Below are positions 38,469-46,416 of a DNA stretch of 48,702 bases, piece after piece. Numbering within the stretch: position 1 is the stretch's first letter; each line of letters begins with the position of its first letter. The DNA is from an uncultured Succinivibrio sp. (GTDB taxonomy: Bacteria; Pseudomonadota; Gammaproteobacteria; Enterobacterales; Succinivibrionaceae), in the NCBI GenBank assembly GCA_900770725.1, contig CAAGLL010000063.1:1-48702 (forward strand), written 5' to 3'. The position numbers and the translations under genes are program-made. The notes below the pieces were generated by a model. The model saw nothing but the letters and a program-made list of their open reading frames with translations, did no database searches and was not told the origin of the DNA.

Positions 38469-40181
38469 ATGTCTGATGGTGCTGTCCGCACGCCCTTGGG
38501 GCCAATCCCTGCGATCGCGTTCTTCGTGCTGCTCTTCGCGCTGGGGATGTGGCTTTTGCCTGACTTCGGCGTGACCTGCGACGAGCCGCTTGATCAGAAC
38601 ACCGCGGCGGTGAACCTCAAGTACGTGCTCGACAAGCTCGCGCCCGCGGGATTTGCCGCGTCGTTCATCCCCGACTACGCCTCGATCCCGAGCCTTGAGG
38701 ACTTCACCGACCGCGACTACGGCGTGGTCTTCCACCTGCCGGCGCTGGTGCTGCAGCTGGCCATGGGCGCCACGGATCCCTACGACGCCTACCGCCTGCG
38801 CCACATCCTCATCTTCATCTACTGCATGGGCGGCCTCGTCTGCCTGTTCCAGGCCGCGCGCAACGTGCTCCCCCGGGGCTATGGCTACATCATCGTGCTG
38901 ATGTTCGTGCTCACCCCGCGCTTCATGGCCGAGTCCTTCTACAACGGCAAGGACATGGCGGTGGTGGCGTTTGCCTGCATGAACCTCTGGACGCTCACTA
39001 GGCTCCTGAAGAGCCAGACCCTGCCCAATGTCCTGCTGCACGCGCTCTCGACGGCGCTGCTCGTGGACAACCGCATCATCGGCGTGGCCTTCCTCGCCAC
39101 CACGCTCGGGATCTTCGCGGTGAGGGCGGCGCTCAGCGGCCAGTACCTCAGGAACCTCGCCCACGCGGCCGTCTACGCCATCGCCTCCCTCATCCTCATC
39201 ACCGCGTTCTTCCCCTACCTCTGGGAGGACACCTTCGCGCGCATATTCGAGGTCTTCCGCAACATGTCGGTGTTCAGGCACGGCGGGGACATCCTCTACA
39301 TGGGCAGGATGGTCGATGATCACAACCTCCCGTGGCACTACATCCCGGTATGGGTCGGGATCACCACCCCGATCTGGATCCTCGTGCTCTGGGGTTGCGG
39401 CCTCGGCTTCTACATCCGCAAGATCGCAAGGCTCGCCCGCGGGGGCTTCCGCACGAGCCTCAACTCGCCATTGTGCCTCACGCTGCTCTTTGCCCACGTC
39501 ATCGCCTTCGGCTCGGTGCTCGCGGTCATCGCCTTCCACTCCTCGCTCTACAACGGCTGGAGGCAGATGTACTTCATCTACCCAGGAATGCTGCTCTCGG
39601 CCTGCTACTGCCTCTATTGCCTCAAGACCGCCTTTGCGCGCGCGCCGAGGATCCGCTACCTCGCCTGGGGCGCGACCGGGGCTGCCGCCCTCTGGATGCT
39701 CTGCGTGATGATCATGACGCACCCGGCCGAGGCGGTGTACTTCAACGCCTTCGCCGCCAAGCCCTGGTCCACGCACTACGACATGGACTACTGGGGCAGC
39801 ACCACGCACCTTGCCTACGAGTGGATGCTCAGGGATCAGCCGGAGGGCGTCGTGAAGTTCTGCCACGAGAGCTACATCTTCAGGGCAAACCGCATAGCGC
39901 TCAAGCCTCAGATGCGCGAGCGCCTTGAGAAGGTCGAGTGCCCGCTTGCCACCTACCGCGTGAACAACTTCTTCGGGCGCGACGACGCGGACTACAAGCG
40001 CCTCTCCGAGATCAAGGACAATCCGGCCTTCGAGCTTCGAGTGCTCGGGCAGAAGGTGCTCGAGGTCTACCGCGGCCCCTCGGAGGGCCCGCTTGCCAGG
40101 CGCAAGAACGCCTCGGACGCCCCTGATCCCAAGGCCGCGCCTGATAAGGCAGGTCAGGAGGGCGATGCCGCGCATCAGTGA
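38469..40181 (+). CDS. GT-C fold membrane glycosyltransferase (PMT/ArnT-like), 570 aa
   Basis: ATGGAGG lies eight bases before the start. About ten to eleven membrane segments cover residues 10-430, for example IPAIAFFVLLFALGMWLLP, LIFIYCMGGLVCLF, YIIVLMFVLTP and IWILVLWGCGLGFYI. A conserved acidic pair (CDEP, about residues 37-40) follows the first segment, where GT-C enzymes carry a catalytic Asp/Glu. The C-terminal 130 residues are a soluble domain without recognised relatives (HYDMDYWGSTTHLAYEW). Such enzymes move a sugar from a polyprenyl-phosphate donor to a lipid or protein on the outer face of the inner membrane. Acceptor unknown. Monocistronic, ending at a hairpin shared with yheS. 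Confidence 0.8.
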   Translation: MSDGAVRTPLGPIPAIAFFVLLFALGMWLLPDFGVTCDEPLDQNTAAVNLKYVLDKLAPAGFAASFIPDYASIPSLEDFTDRDYGVVFHLPALVLQLAMGATDPYDAYRLRHILIFIYCMGGLVCLFQAARNVLPRGYGYIIVLMFVLTPRFMAESFYNGKDMAVVAFACMNLWTLTRLLKSQTLPNVLLHALSTALLVDNRIIGVAFLATTLGIFAVRAALSGQYLRNLAHAAVYAIASLILITAFFPYLWEDTFARIFEVFRNMSVFRHGGDILYMGRMVDDHNLPWHYIPVWVGITTPIWILVLWGCGLGFYIRKIARLARGGFRTSLNSPLCLTLLFAHVIAFGSVLAVIAFHSSLYNGWRQMYFIYPGMLLSACYCLYCLKTAFARAPRIRYLAWGATGAAALWMLCVMIMTHPAEAVYFNAFAAKPWSTHYDMDYWGSTTHLAYEWMLRDQPEGVVKFCHESYIFRANRIALKPQMRERLEKVECPLATYRVNNFFGRDDADYKRLSEIKDNPAFELRVLGQKVLEVYRGPSEGPLARRKNASDAPDPKAAPDKAGQEGDAAHQ

Positions 40182-40244
40182 GATCCGGGCATGAGCGCGT
40201 GCGGCAGTCCGGTGCCTGATCGGCTCACCGCTCAAAAGGGCAAT

Positions 40245-40275
40245 AAGAAGGCCTGGCATATTGCCAGGCCTTCTT
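40245..40275. terminator. Bidirectional terminator hairpin
   Basis: AAGAAGGCCTGGCA/TGCCAGGCCTTCTT is a perfect 14-bp inverted repeat with a 3-base loop, between two convergent genes. The A/T-containing stem ends give short T-rich 3' ends in both directions. It likely stops both transcripts. Confidence 0.8.
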
Positions 40276-40324
40276 GCTCACGGCGATCGAACGCGCTCCT
40301 CTGAAAGGGCGCCAATGCGGGAGG

Positions 40325-42274
40325 CTACTGCGGCATGCCTGCGGACTTCTCCTCAAGCTCCTCTGACTTCTCAAGCCACTCGTTCTCAAGCGCCTCGCAC
40401 TCGGAGGCGGCCTGGGCGCGCTGCTTCAGAAGCTCCTGGAGCTTGGCGCTGTCGCCTGAGTAGGCGCCGGAGTCGGCAAGCTTGGCGTCGAGATCGGCAA
40501 GCAGGGCGCGCTTTGCGTCAAGCTCCTTCTCAAGCTTGGAGATGGCGGACTTCAGGGGCTTCAAGCTCTCGCGGAAGGCCGCCTGGGCGCGCCTGAGCTC
40601 GCGCCCGCCATGCTCGGCCTGGCGGTGCTTCTGCTCCTCGACTGCCGCCGCATTCGAGCGCGTGGCCTGCACGCGGCCTGAGACCTTCTCGGCAAACTCG
40701 CGGTTCTCCTTTATGAGGTAGTTCTGGTAGTCGTCGAGATCGCCGTCGAACTCCTTGACGCAGCCGCTGTCGCAAAGCCAGAGCCGGTCCACCGTGGACT
40801 CGAGCAGGTGGCGGTCGTGGGAGACCACCATGAGGGCGCCTGGGTAGGTGGCGAGGGCCACCGAGAGCGACTCGCGCATGTCGAGATCGAGGTGGTTGGT
40901 AGGCTCGTCGAGCAGGAGCAGGTTCGGGCGCTGGTAGGCGATGAGCGCCAGGCAGAGCCTGGCCTGCTCGCCGCCTGACATGGTGCCCACCGGGGTCACG
41001 GCCTTGTCGCCTTGGAAGTAGAACGATCCTAAGAAGGTCCTAAGGTCCTTGTCGCGCGCGTTCTTGTCGATGAGGTGCAGGTGGTCGAGCGCTGTGAGCC
41101 CCGGGCGCAGCGACTCCATCTCGTGCTGCGCGAAGTAGCCTATCTTGACGCCCTTGCCGATGGTGACGGTGCCGCCTAGGGGCGGGATCACCGAGCAGAG
41201 CGTCTTTATGAAGGTTGACTTGCCCTGGCCGTTGCGGCCCAGGAGGCCGATGCGGTCGCCTGCAAGCAGCATGAGGTTCACGCCTTGGAGCACGGGCTTT
41301 GAGGGCTCGTAGCCTGCGGAAAGATCCTTGATGGTCGCCAGCACGTCCACCGTGCGCTCGGGATCGGGGAAGGAGATGTTGTATGGCGACTCCTCCTGGG
41401 TCACGGCGGTGAGCTTGAGCTTGTCGATGGCCTTGATGAGGCTCTGGGCCTGGCGGGCCTTGGAGGCCTTGTAGCGGAAGCGGTCGACGAAGGACTGCAT
41501 GTGGGCGAGCACGGCCTCCTCGCGCTTGCGCGTGGCGCGCTCGTTCTTGATGCGCTCGGCGCGCAGGCGCTCGAAGTCGGTGTAGTTGCCGGTGTACATC
41601 ACGAGCTTGCCCGACTCGAAGTGCAATATGTGGTCGCAGAAGCGGTCGAGGAAGTCGCGGTCGTGGGAGATGCACATGATGGTGCTCTTGCACGACTTCA
41701 AATAGTTCTCAAGGAAGATCACGGTGTCCAGATCGAGATGGTTCGTAGGCTCGTCGAGCAGCAGCAGATCGGATCTGCAGATGAGCGCCTGCGCGAGGTT
41801 GAGCCTCATGCGCCAGCCGCCTGAGAAGTCCTTGACGGGCTTCTCTATCTCATCCTGGGAGAAGCCCAGGCCGTGGAGCAGCTCCTCGGCGCGCGGGCGC
41901 ACGGTCCAGGCCCCGGCGATGCCGAGCTCGTCCTCGATTTCGGCGATCTTCACGCCATCGCCCTTGGCGTAGATCTCGTCCTTCTTCTTCAGGAGCGCCG
42001 AGAGCTGCTTGTCGCCCTCGATGACGTACTCGATGGCGGGCATGTCGAGCGCGGGGGTCTTCTGGGAGACCGAGGCTATGACGTAGTCCTTGGGGATCGA
42101 GATCGAGCCGCCCTCGGGGGCCAGCTCGCCCATGATGGCCGAGAAGAGCGTGGACTTGCCGCAGCCGTTGCGGCCGATGACGCCGACCTTCTCGGCGGGG
42201 TAGATGCTGGCGCTGGATCCGTCGAAGAGCACGCGGGTGCCGCGCATCAGGCAGAGGTTTGAAAAAGTGATCAT
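40325..42274 (-). CDS. yheS: YheS-like ABC-F ATPase
   Basis: 649 aa. ABC-F proteins bind ribosomes and relieve stalled translation; they have two ATPase domains and no membrane part. First domain: Walker A GRNGCGKST, signature FSGGWRMRL, Walker B LLLLDEPTNHLD. Second: GRNGQGKST, MSGGEQARL, LLLLDEPTNHLD. The interdomain linker (about 225-320) carries the expected basic helices (RFRYKASKARQAQSLIKAID). The C-terminal coiled coil is Lys/Glu/Ala-rich. The overall sequence follows E. coli YheS closely (YVIEGDKQL, LLHGLGFSQDE, SDLLLLDEPT), more than Uup or EttA. Start ATG 42274 with a weak GGA upstream. Confidence 0.93.
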   Translation of the reverse strand: MITFSNLCLMRGTRVLFDGSSASIYPAEKVGVIGRNGCGKSTLFSAIMGELAPEGGSISIPKDYVIASVSQKTPALDMPAIEYVIEGDKQLSALLKKKDEIYAKGDGVKIAEIEDELGIAGAWTVRPRAEELLHGLGFSQDEIEKPVKDFSGGWRMRLNLAQALICRSDLLLLDEPTNHLDLDTVIFLENYLKSCKSTIMCISHDRDFLDRFCDHILHFESGKLVMYTGNYTDFERLRAERIKNERATRKREEAVLAHMQSFVDRFRYKASKARQAQSLIKAIDKLKLTAVTQEESPYNISFPDPERTVDVLATIKDLSAGYEPSKPVLQGVNLMLLAGDRIGLLGRNGQGKSTFIKTLCSVIPPLGGTVTIGKGVKIGYFAQHEMESLRPGLTALDHLHLIDKNARDKDLRTFLGSFYFQGDKAVTPVGTMSGGEQARLCLALIAYQRPNLLLLDEPTNHLDLDMRESLSVALATYPGALMVVSHDRHLLESTVDRLWLCDSGCVKEFDGDLDDYQNYLIKENREFAEKVSGRVQATRSNAAAVEEQKHRQAEHGGRELRRAQAAFRESLKPLKSAISKLEKELDAKRALLADLDAKLADSGAYSGDSAKLQELLKQRAQAASECEALENEWLEKSEELEEKSAGMPQ

Positions 42275-42323
42275 GGATGTTCCGAAATCATGCGGCAGTG
42301 TGTCCGCGGCAAATCATGAAAGC

Positions 42324-42368
42324 GCCCGCCAAAGGCGGGCACTCAAAGCCCCCGCATGGGCGGGGGCT
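42324..42368 (-). terminator. Tandem terminator hairpins after the lipoprotein gene
   Basis: On the - strand AGCCCCCGC/GCGGGGGCT with a 4-base loop and TTT (42347-42368) is followed by GCCCGCC/GGCGGGC with a 3-base loop (42324-42340). They lie 28 to 73 bases after the lipoprotein stop and before yheS, on the same strand, separating the two transcripts. Confidence 0.75.
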
Positions 42369-42396
42369 TGTTCTCGCGCCTCACGCGCTCCCAAGG

Positions 42397-43338
42397 CTAG
42401 AGCCTGCGGTAGGACTGGGTGAGGGTCACGCCGGTGTCGGCCCTGATGATGCGCACCGTCAGCGAGACCTTGCCGCCTATCTTGCGGACCACGCTCACTG
42501 CAAGGTAGGGGATGGAGTTGCGGCGGCACTCGCGCACGTAGGCCGGGATCAGCATCGACGAGCCGCTGTTCTGCGCGACCTGGACGCGGCCTGAGTCGGC
42601 CATGTCGAACTTGCCCGAGGCGGCAAGGCCCGAGGCCACGGTGGCGCTGACGTCCTGGATGCAGTCGCTGTACTCGTCGGGGATCACGGTCGGGGCGCAG
42701 AACACCGCGCCCTTGTCTATGTTGAGCTTGCCTGAGAGCACCTTGGCAAGCTCCTCTGCCGCAGACTGCGCCGAGGCGCCGAGCGCGGCAGGGCAGGTCT
42801 GGCGCCCCGAGGCGGTGGCGTAGTCAGGCAGGTCTGAGATCTGCTGCGCCGTCTCCTCATCGACCGGGGGCAGGGCGGAGGGCGCGGAGGCGTCCATGCC
42901 CTCCTTCCTGCCATCAGCGTCCTTGGCGCCATCCTGCGACGCGCCTGACTGCTCCTCGGAGGAGAGGTCGGCATCGGAGACCTCGGTGTTCTTGAGAGCC
43001 GCCTCCTCGTCGGCGTCAGCGGCGGGGGACGCGGCCTTGGCAGGCTCGGCGTAGGGCACAGGCTGCCTTGCAGCGCCTTCCTGCTTTGCGCCCTCCTGCG
43101 CCTTGGCGCCCTGGCTCCCTTCCGCCTTGCCCTTTGCGGCCTTGGACTTCTCCAGGGCCTTGGAGTTCACCTTGCCGCGGGCTGCCGCGCCGCGGTCGGC
43201 CTTCTTCTGGGAGGCGGTGGCGTCCTGGATCTGCGGGCCCGTGCCGCCGTCGCTGTCGGTGATGCCCTCGATGAAGGTGCAGCCTGAGAGGGCGAGCGCG
43301 GAGGCTGCGGCGAGCGCGGCGAGAGTGCTAAGGCGCAT
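42397..43338 (-). CDS. LpoB/FlgO-like outer-membrane lipoprotein (313 aa)
   Basis: Lipoprotein signal MRLSTLAALAAASALALSGC with lipobox LSGC. Residues about 22-185 are a long disordered Ala/Lys/Glu/Pro linker. The C-terminal domain (about 190-313) has SAAEELAKVLSGKLNIDKGA, VSATVASGLAASGKFDMADS, RNSIPYLAVSVVRK and LTVRIIRADTGVTLTQSYRR. This is the strand-helix order of the TolB-N-like fold shared by LpoB and FlgO. In enterobacteria lpoB lies just downstream of hinT; here this gene begins 3 bases after the hinT stop. An LpoB-type role, reaching through peptidoglycan to activate PBP1b, is inferred from linker, fold pattern and context. Two or more cysteines in the domain are unlike E. coli LpoB. 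Confidence 0.7.
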   Translation of the reverse strand: MRLSTLAALAAASALALSGCTFIEGITDSDGGTGPQIQDATASQKKADRGAAARGKVNSKALEKSKAAKGKAEGSQGAKAQEGAKQEGAARQPVPYAEPAKAASPAADADEEAALKNTEVSDADLSSEEQSGASQDGAKDADGRKEGMDASAPSALPPVDEETAQQISDLPDYATASGRQTCPAALGASAQSAAEELAKVLSGKLNIDKGAVFCAPTVIPDEYSDCIQDVSATVASGLAASGKFDMADSGRVQVAQNSGSSMLIPAYVRECRRNSIPYLAVSVVRKIGGKVSLTVRIIRADTGVTLTQSYRRL

Positions 43339-43341
43339 CGC

Positions 43342-43713
43342 TCAGGCCTTCTTCGCGGCTTTGGCCGGGAAGCCGGCAAGCCCCAGGTTGCCGCCTGCGA
43401 GGAAGTGCATGTGGATGTGCGGGACTTCCTGCAACCCGTCGGGGCCGCAGTTGAAGATCAGCCTGTAGCCTGACTTCTGCACGCCGTACTTCTCGGCGAC
43501 CTTGCGGGCGACCGTGAAGAGGTGCCCGAGCATCGGCTCGTCCTCGGGTTCGACGTCGGACACGGTGGGGATGGGCTTGACGGGAACGATGAGCACGTGG
43601 TGCTCGGCCTTGGGGTTGATGTCCAGGAAGGCGCAGGCCTGATCATCCTTGTAGATAATGGTCGAGGGGATCTCGCCCTTGATGATCTTCGTGAAAATGG
43701 TTTCCTCTGCCAT
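43342..43713 (-). CDS. hinT: HinT, histidine-triad nucleotide hydrolase
   Basis: 123 aa from ATG 43713, with GAGGAGG upstream. HIT proteins hydrolyse adenosine phosphoramidates in the cytoplasm. Typical sequence: TIFTKIIKGEIPSTIIYKDD, ACAFLDINPKAEHHVLIVPV, then the histidine triad VPHIHMHFLAGGNLGL (HxHxH). Length fits HinT. Forms an operon with the downstream lipoprotein. The next gene on the + strand (GT2) diverges across a gap of about 100 bases. Confidence 0.95.
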   Translation of the reverse strand: MAEETIFTKIIKGEIPSTIIYKDDQACAFLDINPKAEHHVLIVPVKPIPTVSDVEPEDEPMLGHLFTVARKVAEKYGVQKSGYRLIFNCGPDGLQEVPHIHMHFLAGGNLGLAGFPAKAAKKA

Positions 43714-43815
43714 GGCATCCTCCTCATAAATGATGACGCATGTCACAAAACGGCAAAAAAATTGTAAAATCAGCTTACGCATTATACACCGAGAGATTTT
43801 CAGCCTTTTCAGCAG

Positions 43816-44547
43816 ATGAATTCGACTTCGACCTTCGACCTCACGATCCTCGTTCCGGTGTTCAACGCCGCCGACAGCCTCCCTTCGCTCTTCCAGGCGA
43901 TCGACAGCTACAAGAAGTCCTCAAGCCGCCGCTTCTGCGTGCTCTTCATCGACGACAGCTCGGCAGACAAGTCGCTCTCGCTCATCCGCGACTACTGCAT
44001 GCGCATGCGCGACGCCTACTACCTCTCCCTCATCAAGCGCTCGGGCCTCACCGGCGCGGTGAAGGCCGGGCTCGAGCGGGTGCACTCGCCCTACGTCGCG
44101 CTGGCCGATCCGCTCATGCGCACCGACATCCGCGACCTCGACCGCCTCTTTCCCGAGATCCACGACGCGGCGCTCGTGTGCGGGCAGCGCGACTTCAAAA
44201 AGCAGGGCGCGCTGCGCCACCTCTGGGAGCGCATGCTCTCGGCAGTGCGCCGCGCCGTGACCGGCGACGGCCTGCGCGACGCCAGCTGCCCCCTGAGGCT
44301 CGGCCGCACCGAGGTCCTAAGGCAGATCCCCTGGTTTTCCGGCATGCACGCCTTCGTCCCGGCCCTCGTCAGCATGTCGGGCAACCGCGTGGTCGCGGTG
44401 GACGTCTCATACCACCGCATCCGCCACTCCCGCTGCCCGGTGCTCAGCGCGGCGCTCATCGGGATGTGCGACCTCATGGTCTTCCTCTGGATGCGCAGGC
44501 GCTTCATCGATCCTGCGGTCGGGGACGGCAACCTCCAGGGGCGCTAA
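43816..44547 (+). CDS. GT2-family glycosyltransferase with an altered active-site motif
   Basis: 243 aa. The N-terminus follows the dolichol/polyprenyl-phosphate sugar synthase pattern: FDLTILVPVFNAADSLPSLF, FCVLFIDDSSADKS, RSGLTGAVKAGLERVHSPYV. The position of the metal-binding DxD, normally like MDADLQ, reads LADPLMRTD, so the motif is not intact. A single hydrophobic segment near the C-terminus (LSAALIGMCDLMVFLWM) could anchor it. Expected role in this family: making polyprenyl-phosphate sugar for GT-C enzymes such as the neighbour at 44652. The altered motif makes activity uncertain. The ribosome site is weak. Confidence 0.75.
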   Translation: MNSTSTFDLTILVPVFNAADSLPSLFQAIDSYKKSSSRRFCVLFIDDSSADKSLSLIRDYCMRMRDAYYLSLIKRSGLTGAVKAGLERVHSPYVALADPLMRTDIRDLDRLFPEIHDAALVCGQRDFKKQGALRHLWERMLSAVRRAVTGDGLRDASCPLRLGRTEVLRQIPWFSGMHAFVPALVSMSGNRVVAVDVSYHRIRHSRCPVLSAALIGMCDLMVFLWMRRRFIDPAVGDGNLQGR

Positions 44548-44608
44548 GCGCCCGGCAGCCTTGCAAACTATTGCAAAATAGCGGCTTTTTACCTAAACTT
44601 GTTAGGCC

Positions 44609-44637
44609 TTGCCAAGCGCTTTTCAAACTTGCATAAC
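44609..44637 (+). promoter_or_regulatory. Predicted promoter of the ArnT-like gene
   Basis: TTGCCA (44609-44614), 17 bases, then CATAAC (44632-44637). It begins 15 bases before the start codon, so the leader is very short; this fits the poor ribosome site. A CCTAA/TTAGG repeat lies just upstream. Confidence 0.5.
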
Positions 44638-44651
44638 ATTCCGGCCTGACG

Positions 44652-46274
44652 ATGAGAATTTCCAAAACCGCCCTGATCCTGTGCGCGATCTTCGTGATCT
44701 GCGCGCTCCAGGCGGTCATGCTGCGCGACCTAAGCCCGGTCAACGAGCTCAACACGGTCGCCATCGCCAAGAGCGCGCTCACCCAGGGCAGGCTGTTCTT
44801 CTTCGACGAGGAGGCCTACGGCGCCCAGGCCGCCGGGCCCCTTTACTACTGGGTGTGCATGCTGGGCCTTGCCATCGAGGGCGGGCAGGCCTCGGTGTTC
44901 CTGCTCTCCATAAACCTCGCGCTCTTCATCGCGATGCTGTTGTGCCTTGAGCGCACCTTCAGCCCGCTCGTCATGAAGTCCTTCTCGGGGGCCGGAATCA
45001 TCTCGATCATCGCGATGCCCTATGTCGCAAGCTCGGTCTTCATGGCGCGGGGGAGCATGATCTACTGCTTCCTCTTGTGCCTCTCCGCCTGCTTCCTCGC
45101 CTCGCGCACGCAGCAGGTGCTCTCCGACCCCTCCATGCAATCCCCGCGCGGGCGCATCGCCCTTCCGATCCTCCTTGCGCTGCTCACGCTCGACCGCGGG
45201 CTCTTCGGGGCGGTGATCCCGCCCCTGTGCGTGCTCATCGTGCTCATCGCCAAGTGCCGCGCCCGCGCCTTCTTCAAGGTCTACAAGCCCTGGTGGCTGC
45301 TCTGCCCATTCCTCTCCTTTGCAATCTGGGGCGGCATGGCCTTCGTGGAGGGCGGGCGCGGCTACTTCACCTGGGTGTTCATCGACACGCCGATCGGCAT
45401 GCTCACCGGGGAGTCCGGGCACGACCACGGCCTCCTGTGGCTCCTGGGAGTCGCGCTGATGCTCTCGCTGCCCCAGGGCCCGTGCTTTGCCTACGCCGCG
45501 GCGCGCACGCTCTTCACCGAGCGCTCGAAGACCCCGGTGCGCACGCTCTATTGCGCGGCGCTCCCGCTGGCGGTGCTGCTCGCCTGCGCCGTGCCCCAGA
45601 GCAAGAGCGACACCTCGCTGCTGCCGGCGCTGCCCACGCTCTCCTACTTCCTCGTGAACTACTTTGAGAAGAACGGCTGCCGCGACATCGCCGTCAAGGT
45701 GCTGCTCACCGCAGGCTTCCTGCCCTTCAGCGTGGTGCTGGCGGCATGCTACTTCCTGAACGACGACTTCGCGCTCCTAAACGGCGTCTTCGTGGTGACG
45801 GCCTTGAGCTTCATCATGCTCTTCACCGTGCTCGCGGTCTTCAAGACCATCAACGCCGACGGGATCCGCGGGCTCTCGGCCTTCGGGGCTGGCGTGATGG
45901 CCGCAGTGCTGGCATTGGGCTTTGCGATGCCGCGCATGAACGCCTACCTAAGCCCCGCCCAGGCTGTGAGGACCATCTCAGAGCACAGCGCCCAGAGCGG
46001 GATCCGCAAGGTCTGCGTCGCCGGGATCCCGCATCCGTGGACACTGAGCCTGGCCTCGGCAGGGCTCACGTACCGGGAGAAGGACACCTTGGGGATGCTG
46101 CGCGACGAGTGCGTGCACTCCTACCGGCTCATCGGGCGCGGCGCGCTGCGCGACCATCCGGAGTACGATCCGCTGCGCCGCCTCCCGGGCGCCTACATGG
46201 TGGGCGACAGCCTGGTGGTCGATCCGGCCGCGCCGCGCTTTGTGAGGAAGAATGGCGCCCGGCGCTGGTACTAG
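44652..46274 (+). CDS. ArnT-like GT-C membrane glycosyltransferase (540 aa)
   Basis: Multi-pass protein with about eleven membrane segments (TALILCAIFVICALQAVML, VFLLSINLALFIAMLLC, ALPLAVLLACAVP, FIMLFTVLAVF and others) and a soluble C-terminal domain of about 110 residues. The first periplasmic loop resembles ArnT/GT83: PVNELNTVAIAKSALTQG, later GPLYYWVCML. The acidic pair usually DE in this loop is NE here. The family transfers aminoarabinose or other sugars from undecaprenyl phosphate to lipid A or other glycans in the periplasm. Start ATG 44652 without a strong ribosome site. Context with GT2 and a UDP-sugar epimerase suggests a lipid A or O-glycan modification set. Confidence 0.78.
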   Translation: MRISKTALILCAIFVICALQAVMLRDLSPVNELNTVAIAKSALTQGRLFFFDEEAYGAQAAGPLYYWVCMLGLAIEGGQASVFLLSINLALFIAMLLCLERTFSPLVMKSFSGAGIISIIAMPYVASSVFMARGSMIYCFLLCLSACFLASRTQQVLSDPSMQSPRGRIALPILLALLTLDRGLFGAVIPPLCVLIVLIAKCRARAFFKVYKPWWLLCPFLSFAIWGGMAFVEGGRGYFTWVFIDTPIGMLTGESGHDHGLLWLLGVALMLSLPQGPCFAYAAARTLFTERSKTPVRTLYCAALPLAVLLACAVPQSKSDTSLLPALPTLSYFLVNYFEKNGCRDIAVKVLLTAGFLPFSVVLAACYFLNDDFALLNGVFVVTALSFIMLFTVLAVFKTINADGIRGLSAFGAGVMAAVLALGFAMPRMNAYLSPAQAVRTISEHSAQSGIRKVCVAGIPHPWTLSLASAGLTYREKDTLGMLRDECVHSYRLIGRGALRDHPEYDPLRRLPGAYMVGDSLVVDPAAPRFVRKNGARRWY

Positions 46275-46416
46275 CGCCAAGGCGGCGGCACGCCAAAGGC
46301 GGCAGCGTCGCAGAATATTCAAAAGATCCAGCCTTCAGCTCGTTTTGGATGGTTTTTTCGACTAAAGTCATAAGGACAGCAAACTTAAGGAAATAATCAG
46401 GAGGAGAGGAGAGTAA

